A DNA stretch of 6,478 bases from Candidatus Spyradosoma merdigallinarum. GTDB taxonomy: Bacteria; Verrucomicrobiota; Verrucomicrobiia; Opitutales; UBA953. Below, one piece after another: positions 1 to 4,773 of this stretch (its first letter is position 1; each line of letters opens with the position of its first letter). The position numbers were made by a program, and so were the translations under genes. The stretch is from contig DVOG01000043.1 in assembly GCA_018713755.1 (NCBI GenBank), forward strand, positions 1 to 6,478. The letters are read 5' to 3'. The notes beneath the pieces are model-generated. The model did no database searches, was not told where the DNA came from, and saw only the letters and a program-made list of their open reading frames with translations.

Positions 1-1377
1 GAACGCGACGTGCGCAACTTCGTGATGCGCGACCGCAATCACCCGAGCGTCATCATGTGGTCCGTCGGGAACGAAATCGAGGAACAGCACGCGCCCGATG
101 GTCCCGCGCTCGCGAAAGACCTCGTTGACCGCTTCAAAAAATACGATCCGACGCGCCCGACGACCATCGGGAGCAACGACATTCGCGCCTCGCGCTCGGA
201 TTTCGGCAAGCAGTTCGACGTCTTCGGCTTCAACTACAAGCCGAACAACTACGCGGAATTCGCGCGCAACAATCCGGACACGCCTTTCTACGGCTCCGAA
301 ACCTGCTCGACGCTCGGCTCGCGCGGCTTCTATTCGTTCCCGATTGAAGAGAAGGATTTCGCCACGGCGTTCTGGCGCCGCAACTTCTGCGACAACCTCG
401 CCGCCTGCCAAGTCGGCGACTACGCCGTGTGCGCCACGGGCTGGGGCTCTTCTCCCGACGTCGAGTTCGGCGCGATCGAAGACGAGCCGCGCTGCGCCGG
501 CCAGTTCGTCTGGACGGGCTTCGACTACCTCGGCGAGCCCACGCCGTGGAATCTCGGCCGCAAGCCGGCGAACGATTTTCGCGGCGCCTCGCCCGAGGAA
601 ATCAAGCGCCTCGAGGCCGAGTTCGCGGAAATTCTCAAGCAGGGCTCGCCCTCGCGCAGCTCGTATTTCGGCATCGTCGACCTGTGCGGCTTCCGCAAGA
701 ACGTCGCGTGGCTCTACCAGTCGCAATGGCTGCCGGACGTCCCGATGGCGCACATCCTGCCGCACTGGAACTGGCAGGGTTCCCGCGAAGGAAAAATCAC
801 GCCCGTCTTCGTCTTCACCAGCGGCGATTCCGCCGAACTTTTCCTGAACGGGAAATCGCTCGGACTGCGGAAAAAGAAAGCCGGCGCCGAAGTCGCGAAC
901 AAAGACCTCAACGGCGACCTGCGGGAACGCTTCCGCCTCACGTGGATGGACGTGCGCTACGAGCCGGGAACGCTCGAAGTCGTCGCCTACAAAAACGGAA
1001 AGGAATGGGCGCGGAGCAAAGTCGAAACGACCGGCGCTCCCGCGAAATTCTCGGCGGAAGCCGACCGCGCCATCATCCGCGGCGACGGGCGCGACCTCGC
1101 CTACGTCACGATCGCGGTGCGCGACGCGCAGGGCCGCGTCGTGCCCACGGCGTCGAATCCGTTCAAATTCTCCGTGCGCGGGAACGCCGAGCTCGTCGGC
1201 GTCTGCAACGGCGACCCGACCGACCACGCCTCGCTCAAAGGCTGCGAGATGAAAGCGTTCGCGGGACTCGCCCAGGCGATCGTGCGCAGCCGGCGCGGCT
1301 CCGCGGGGACGACGGCGGAACTCGTCGTCGACGGCGGAGAGCTCGGCACGCAGGTCGTGAAAATCGCGCTCGAATGA
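1..1377 (+). CDS. Glycoside hydrolase family 2, beta-galactosidase-like (5' partial)
   Basis: C-terminal 458 residues of a GH2 retaining glycosidase; the reading frame is open from base 1, so the N-terminal sugar-binding and immunoglobulin-like domains and the true start lie upstream. The fragment opens in the TIM barrel with NHPSVIMWSVGNE, whose last residue (fragment E25) is the acid/base. FYGSET supplies the nucleophile E100. The barrel continues through FVWTGFDYLGEPTPW (about 169-183) and SRSSYFGIVDLCGF (about 218-231). A DUF4982-type beta domain follows (about 249-335, ILPHWNW and AELFLNGKSLG), then a C-terminal beta-sandwich (about 345-458). This order is typical of GH2 beta-galactosidases that act on plant or host glycans. 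The exact sugar cannot be told from this part; beta-mannosidase or beta-glucuronidase activity is less likely given the SET motif. Any signal peptide is out of view. The stop is TGA at 1375, and the DUF1015 gene starts 23 bases later, which suggests one transcript. Confidence 0.93.
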   Translation, partial: ERDVRNFVMRDRNHPSVIMWSVGNEIEEQHAPDGPALAKDLVDRFKKYDPTRPTTIGSNDIRASRSDFGKQFDVFGFNYKPNNYAEFARNNPDTPFYGSETCSTLGSRGFYSFPIEEKDFATAFWRRNFCDNLAACQVGDYAVCATGWGSSPDVEFGAIEDEPRCAGQFVWTGFDYLGEPTPWNLGRKPANDFRGASPEEIKRLEAEFAEILKQGSPSRSSYFGIVDLCGFRKNVAWLYQSQWLPDVPMAHILPHWNWQGSREGKITPVFVFTSGDSAELFLNGKSLGLRKKKAGAEVANKDLNGDLRERFRLTWMDVRYEPGTLEVVAYKNGKEWARSKVETTGAPAKFSAEADRAIIRGDGRDLAYVTIAVRDAQGRVVPTASNPFKFSVRGNAELVGVCNGDPTDHASLKGCEMKAFAGLAQAIVRSRRGSAGTTAELVVDGGELGTQVVKIALE

Positions 1378-1400
1378 CGCGGGAACGAAAGGGAAAAACC

Positions 1401-2654
1401 ATGGCGACCGTTCGTCCATTCGTCGCGCTGCGCCCGCCGAAAAATCTCGCGGAAAAAGTCTCGTCGCTTCCTTACGACGTGATGAGCCGCGACGAAGCCG
1501 TCGCGATGGCGCGCGGGAACGCTCAGTCGTTCCTGCACGTGTGCCGCGCGGACATCGACACGTCGGAAGCGCTGATCCACGCGCCGGAAACTTACGCGAA
1601 GTCCCGCGAGAATCTGGAAAAATTCATCGCGGAAGGCACGCTCGTCCGCGACGAAAAGCCCTGCTTCTACGTTTACCGCCAAATCTTCCGCGGCCGCGTG
1701 CAGACGGGCGTCGTCGGCTGCGCGAGCGTCGACGAGTATCTCGACGGCACGATCAAGAAACACGAGCTCACGCGCAAGGAAAAAGAGCGCGACCGCATCG
1801 AGCACTTCGACGCCTGCTCCGCGCAGACCGAGCCGGTTTTCCTCGCCTGCCGCCGCAGCGAAGCCGTCGCCGCCGTCGTGCGGGAACAGACGGAGCGCCG
1901 CGCTCCCGAATACGATTTTCGGACGGACGACGGCGTTTCGCACGCGCTGTGGAAAATCGACGACGAGGCGGCGATCGCCGCGATCCGCGAGGGCTTCGCC
2001 GCCGTTCCCGCGCTTTACATCGCCGACGGGCACCACCGCACGGCGTCCGCGGCGGCGGTTTCCGCGCGGCGGCGAGCGGCGCATCCGGACTTTTCGGGCA
2101 CGGAGGAATTCAACTTCCTCATGGCCGTGATTTTCTGGGCTGAAGACCTGTTCATCATGGATTACAACCGCGTCGTCAAAGACCTGAACGGGCGGACGAA
2201 GGAAGAATTTCTCGCCGAAATTTCCGAAAAATTCGAAGTCGTTCCCGCGCCGTATCAGGAAAACGGATACGCGCCGCGGCGCAAGCACGAGTTCGGCATG
2301 TTCCTCGACGGCGCGTGGCATTCGCTGACGGCGCGCGCGGGAACGTTCGACGAGAATCATCCGACCGCGTCGCTCGACTGCGCCGTGCTTCAGGAAAATC
2401 TGCTCGCTCCCGTGCTCGGCATCGACGACCCGCGCACGAGCGCGCGCATCGATTTCGTCGGGGGCATCCGCGGGCTCGGCGAGCTCGAACGCCGTTGCCG
2501 CGAGGACGGGAACGCCGTCGCGTTCGCGCTTTTCCCCGTGACGATGGACGATCTTTTCCGCGTCGCCGACGCCGGCGAAATCATGCCGCCGAAGTCGACC
2601 TGGTTCGAGCCGAAGCTGCGCAGCGGACTTTTCGTCCACGAGATCGAACGCTGA
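1401..2654 (+). CDS. DUF1015 family protein (COG4198), function unknown
   Basis: A complete 417-residue protein, close to the usual length of this widespread bacterial family, whose biochemical function I do not know to be established. Family hallmarks run the whole length: VRPFVALRPP at the N-terminus, SSLPYDVMSRDEA (21-33), SFLHVCRADID (43-53), KKHELTRKEKERDRIEH (119-135), the most conserved motif ADGHHRTA (208-215), IMDYNRVVKDLNG (252-264), and the closing MPPKSTWFEPKLRSGLF (395-411). The paired histidines and the acidic residue in ADGHHR suggest a metal or catalytic site, but that is inference. There is no signal peptide or membrane segment, so it is probably cytoplasmic. The ATG at 1401 was chosen because the family N-terminus begins right after it and a purine-rich AAAGGGA stretch lies upstream. 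It follows the GH2 gene by 23 bases on the same strand, so the two are probably co-transcribed. In other genomes DUF1015 genes are often found near serine-biosynthesis genes (recalled); none is visible here. Confidence 0.93.
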   Translation: MATVRPFVALRPPKNLAEKVSSLPYDVMSRDEAVAMARGNAQSFLHVCRADIDTSEALIHAPETYAKSRENLEKFIAEGTLVRDEKPCFYVYRQIFRGRVQTGVVGCASVDEYLDGTIKKHELTRKEKERDRIEHFDACSAQTEPVFLACRRSEAVAAVVREQTERRAPEYDFRTDDGVSHALWKIDDEAAIAAIREGFAAVPALYIADGHHRTASAAAVSARRRAAHPDFSGTEEFNFLMAVIFWAEDLFIMDYNRVVKDLNGRTKEEFLAEISEKFEVVPAPYQENGYAPRRKHEFGMFLDGAWHSLTARAGTFDENHPTASLDCAVLQENLLAPVLGIDDPRTSARIDFVGGIRGLGELERRCREDGNAVAFALFPVTMDDLFRVADAGEIMPPKSTWFEPKLRSGLFVHEIER

Positions 2655-2668
2655 ACGCCGCGAAAGCG

Positions 2669-2722
2669 AAAAAAAAAGAAACGCGCCTTTTTCCGAATCG
2701 CCGGAAAAGGCGCGTTTCTTTT
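2669..2722. terminator. Bidirectional intrinsic terminator between convergent genes
   Basis: A long hairpin starts 15 bases after the DUF1015 stop. The left arm (2674-2695) pairs with the right arm (2702-2722). The pairing is A4, G, A3, CGCG, CC, four of five Ts and CCG against the complementary run, with one unpaired T and a six-base loop (AATCGC). The + strand copy ends in TTTCTTTT. On the - strand the complement of the nine As at 2669-2677 gives a long U tract. It can therefore stop transcripts from the DUF1015 gene on one side and from the acetolactate synthase gene on the other, which suits its place between two converging genes. Confidence 0.88.
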
Positions 2723-2757
2723 GCGTCGCGCCGCGGGAACGCCGCAAAGCGCGCGAG

Positions 2758-2773
2758 GCTCCCGCGGGGGAGC
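2758..2773. other. Small GC hairpin after the ilvB stop codon
   Basis: GCTCCC (2758-2763) and GGGAGC (2768-2773) form a six-base-pair GC-rich stem around a four-base loop, 12 bases past the ilvB stop on the minus strand. No T tract follows, so it is unlikely to terminate by itself. It could protect the 3' end of the message or pause polymerase before the stronger hairpin at 2669-2722. A competing 8-base inverted repeat (CCGCGGGA at 2731-2738 with TCCCGCGG at 2760-2767) overlaps it and includes most of an iterated CGGGAACG copy. Confidence 0.35.
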
Positions 2774-2785
2774 GCGGATTTCTCC

Positions 2786-4648
2786 TCAGGCTTTTTTGCC
2801 CCAGAGTTTTTCCATGCGCGCGACGGTGCATTCGCCGCAGGATTCGTTCGTCATGATTTCGAGCGCGGAGCGGCCTGCGGGCAGGAACGGCAGGACGTGT
2901 TCGCCGTAGGGCACGACGACGTCGAGCACGAACGGCCCCGGCGTGTCGAGCATCTCGCGGACGGCGGCGCGCAGTTCTTCGCGTCGGACGACGCGGCGGC
3001 CCTTCACGCCGAAGCCCGCGGCGATCGTGACGAAGTCCGGATAAACGGCGGGCAAATTGTCCGGCGAGCCGATGTTGTTCACGTCGCCGAGCAGCGTCTG
3101 CCCGCGGTTGCCTCCGTAGAAGCAGTCTTCCCACTGCGCGACCATGCCGAGGAACTGATTGTTCAGAATCATGATTTTGACGGGAAGCTTTTCCACGGTC
3201 ATCGTCGCGAGTTCCTGAATGTTCATCAGCACGGAGCCGTCGCCGTCCACGTTGACGACGGTTTTTTCCGGGTGCGCCGCCGCGACGCCGCACGCCGCGG
3301 GAACGCCGAAGCCCATCGTTCCCGAACCGAGCGAGCTGATGAACGTGCGCGGTTCCTTGAAATGGTAATACTGCGGCGTCCACATCTGGTGCTGGCCGAC
3401 GCCCGTGCAGACGATCGCCTCGCCCTTCGTTTCCTCGTAAAGCGTTTCGACGGCTTCCTGCGGCATGATGTGCGGCGAGCCGTGGCGGTCGTAGCTGAAC
3501 GGGAACGGGTGCTGTTTTTTCCAGCCGTCGATGACTTTGAACCACTCGGTCAGGTCGGGCTTCTTGAAACGGATGCGTTCGGCGAGCTCAAGCAGGCGCG
3601 TGAGCGCGTCGTGGATTTCGCCTTCGATCGGGAACTGCACGCGCTTGTTCTTGTTGTGTTCGGCGCGGTCGATGTCGAAATGCACGATGGTCGCGTTCGG
3701 CGCGAAAGAATCGACGGGACCGGTGATGCGGTCGTCGAAGCGCGCGCCCATCGCGACGAGCAGATCGGAATGGTAAACGGCCCAGTTGCCGGCGACGGTG
3801 CCGTGCATCCCGAACCAGTAAAGCGACTGCGGGTCGTCCGGCGGGAACACGCCCAGCCCCATCAGCGTCGACGCCACGGGAACGCCCGTGAGCTTCGCGA
3901 ACTTGCGGAAAAGCTCCGTCGATTCCGAGGAAATGATGCCGCCGCCGATGTAGAGCACCGGCTTTTTCGCGGAGGAAATCAGATCGAGCACAAGCTTCAG
4001 CTCGTCGTCCATCGCGTGCTGTTTGCCCGGAATCTTGACGGAAAATTCGTCCGCGGACTTCGGGAACTTCGGCGTGAACAGCGCCTGCTGCACGTCTTTC
4101 GGGATGTCGATGACGACCGGTCCCGGCCTGCCGCTCGTCGCGATTTTGAACGCCTGGAACATGATGTTCGGCAGTTCCTCTGCGTTCAGCGCGAGGAAGC
4201 TGTGCTTGACGACGGGAAGCGTCATCCCGAAAAAGTCCGTTTCCTGGAACGCCTGTTTCCCGATGAACTGGGAAAACACCTGCCCGGTGATGAAAATCAC
4301 GGGAACGCTGTCCATGAACGCGTCGGCGATCGCCGTGACGAGGTTCGTCGCGCCGGGGCCGCTCGTCGCGAAGCACACGCCGGGCTTGCCCGTGGAGCGC
4401 GCGTAGCCGCTCGCCATGAAGCCGCCGCCCTGTTCGTGGCGCGGGAGAATGACGCGCATTTTCTTCGTCTTGGACAACGCCTGATTCAGCTCGATCGCCG
4501 AGCCTCCCGGATAAGCGAATACCGTATCGACGCCGAGAAGTTCAAGGCAGCGGACGACGACGTCCGCGCCGCGCATTTTCGCGCCGCTGTCGGCGGAGCC
4601 CGCTTTCACGAGCGTCGGTTTATCGGAGGCGATTTCTTGTTTGCTCAT
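2786..4648 (-). CDS. ilvB: Acetolactate (acetohydroxyacid) synthase, large catalytic subunit
   Basis: A complete 620-residue thiamine-diphosphate enzyme that condenses two pyruvates to 2-acetolactate, or pyruvate with 2-oxobutyrate, the first common step of valine, leucine and isoleucine synthesis. The N-terminal pyrimidine-binding domain carries FAYPGG (44-49) and the catalytic glutamate E72 in RHEQGG. ITGQVFSQFIG (120-130) and AFQETD (133-138) follow. The central FAD-type domain includes LMGLGVFPPDDPQ and GARFDDRITG (301-310). The C-terminal domain has GTGVGQHQMW-like residues near 415-423, LGSGTMGFGVP (440-450) and the cofactor/metal motif from GDG (469-471) to NN (496-497), then QWEDCFY (505-511). 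About 25 N-terminal residues precede the conserved domain. The ATG at 4648 has only a weak, close AGCAGG upstream; M25 (base 4576) is an alternative start with no visible ribosome site. The tail ends in a cysteine-containing stretch (SCGEC, 603-607). No regulatory subunit gene (ilvN) follows, because the next gene converges on it. The sequence resembles plant acetolactate synthases as I recall them. Confidence 0.95.
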   Translation of the reverse strand: MSKQEIASDKPTLVKAGSADSGAKMRGADVVVRCLELLGVDTVFAYPGGSAIELNQALSKTKKMRVILPRHEQGGGFMASGYARSTGKPGVCFATSGPGATNLVTAIADAFMDSVPVIFITGQVFSQFIGKQAFQETDFFGMTLPVVKHSFLALNAEELPNIMFQAFKIATSGRPGPVVIDIPKDVQQALFTPKFPKSADEFSVKIPGKQHAMDDELKLVLDLISSAKKPVLYIGGGIISSESTELFRKFAKLTGVPVASTLMGLGVFPPDDPQSLYWFGMHGTVAGNWAVYHSDLLVAMGARFDDRITGPVDSFAPNATIVHFDIDRAEHNKNKRVQFPIEGEIHDALTRLLELAERIRFKKPDLTEWFKVIDGWKKQHPFPFSYDRHGSPHIMPQEAVETLYEETKGEAIVCTGVGQHQMWTPQYYHFKEPRTFISSLGSGTMGFGVPAACGVAAAHPEKTVVNVDGDGSVLMNIQELATMTVEKLPVKIMILNNQFLGMVAQWEDCFYGGNRGQTLLGDVNNIGSPDNLPAVYPDFVTIAAGFGVKGRRVVRREELRAAVREMLDTPGPFVLDVVVPYGEHVLPFLPAGRSALEIMTNESCGECTVARMEKLWGKKA

Positions 4649-4675
4649 ACCTGCTGTCTGAAATGGAAAATTTTC

Positions 4676-4704
4676 AGTGTAAAGCGAAAACCGCGTTCCC
4701 GCAA
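4676..4704 (-). promoter_or_regulatory. Possible sigma-70-type promoter for ilvB
   Basis: On the minus strand TTGCGG (4699-4704) and TACACT (4676-4681) are separated by exactly 17 bases, about 30 bases before the ilvB start. The -35 matches consensus at three of six positions and the -10 at four of six, so the spacing is better than the boxes. It lies just downstream of the hairpin that may end mutS, which is where an independent ilvB promoter would be expected. The -35 box overlaps a CGGGAACG copy (4694-4701). I see no leader peptide, T-box or other attenuator. Confidence 0.3.
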
Positions 4705-4749
4705 TCCAAGAAAACGGCGCGCCTCCGCAAAATGCGGGCGGCGGGAACG
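4694..4749. repeat. Inverted pair of CGGGAACG octamers in the mutS-ilvB gap
   Basis: CGTTCCCG at 4694-4701 and CGGGAACG at 4742-4749 are exact inverse complements 40 bases apart. Together they bracket the terminator-like hairpin and overlap the -35 candidate. The 8-base-pair outer stem could form in RNA around the inner hairpin. Confidence 0.6.
4707..4743 (-). terminator. Weak intrinsic terminator candidate downstream of mutS
   Basis: Reading the minus strand, an imperfect stem CGCC-gc-CCGCA, loop TTT, TGCGG-a-GGCG (4743 to 4720) is followed after a few bases by TTTTCTT (complement of 4708-4714). It lies about 30 bases past the mutS stop and before the possible ilvB promoter. The stem is short and interrupted, and the T tract is brief and not directly attached, so read-through into ilvB is likely. 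Confidence 0.35.
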
Positions 4750-4773
4750 CGAGCAGAGGCGGAAATTTTTTCC

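Noticed and set aside
183..215. Apparent insertion in GH2 between GEPTPW and SRSSYFG
   Set aside because: A helical insert of similar size at this place is common in GH2/DUF4982 enzymes as I recall them, so it is not unusual (numbers are fragment residues, about bases 547-645).
1101..3545. Very long minus-strand open frame (about 814 codons) opposite the GH2 and DUF1015 genes
   Set aside because: Arg/Ala-rich low-complexity translation with no recognisable domain, antisense to genes with clear family motifs; a GC-rich third-position artefact.
4649..4773. Attenuator, T-box or leader peptide controlling ilvB
   Set aside because: No short frame rich in Ile, Leu or Val codons and no T-box motif in the 125-base gap.
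4761..4773. AT-rich palindrome GGAAATTTTTTCC just after the mutS stop
   Set aside because: Stem of only five weak pairs with a three-base loop and no following T tract; too small to call a terminator.
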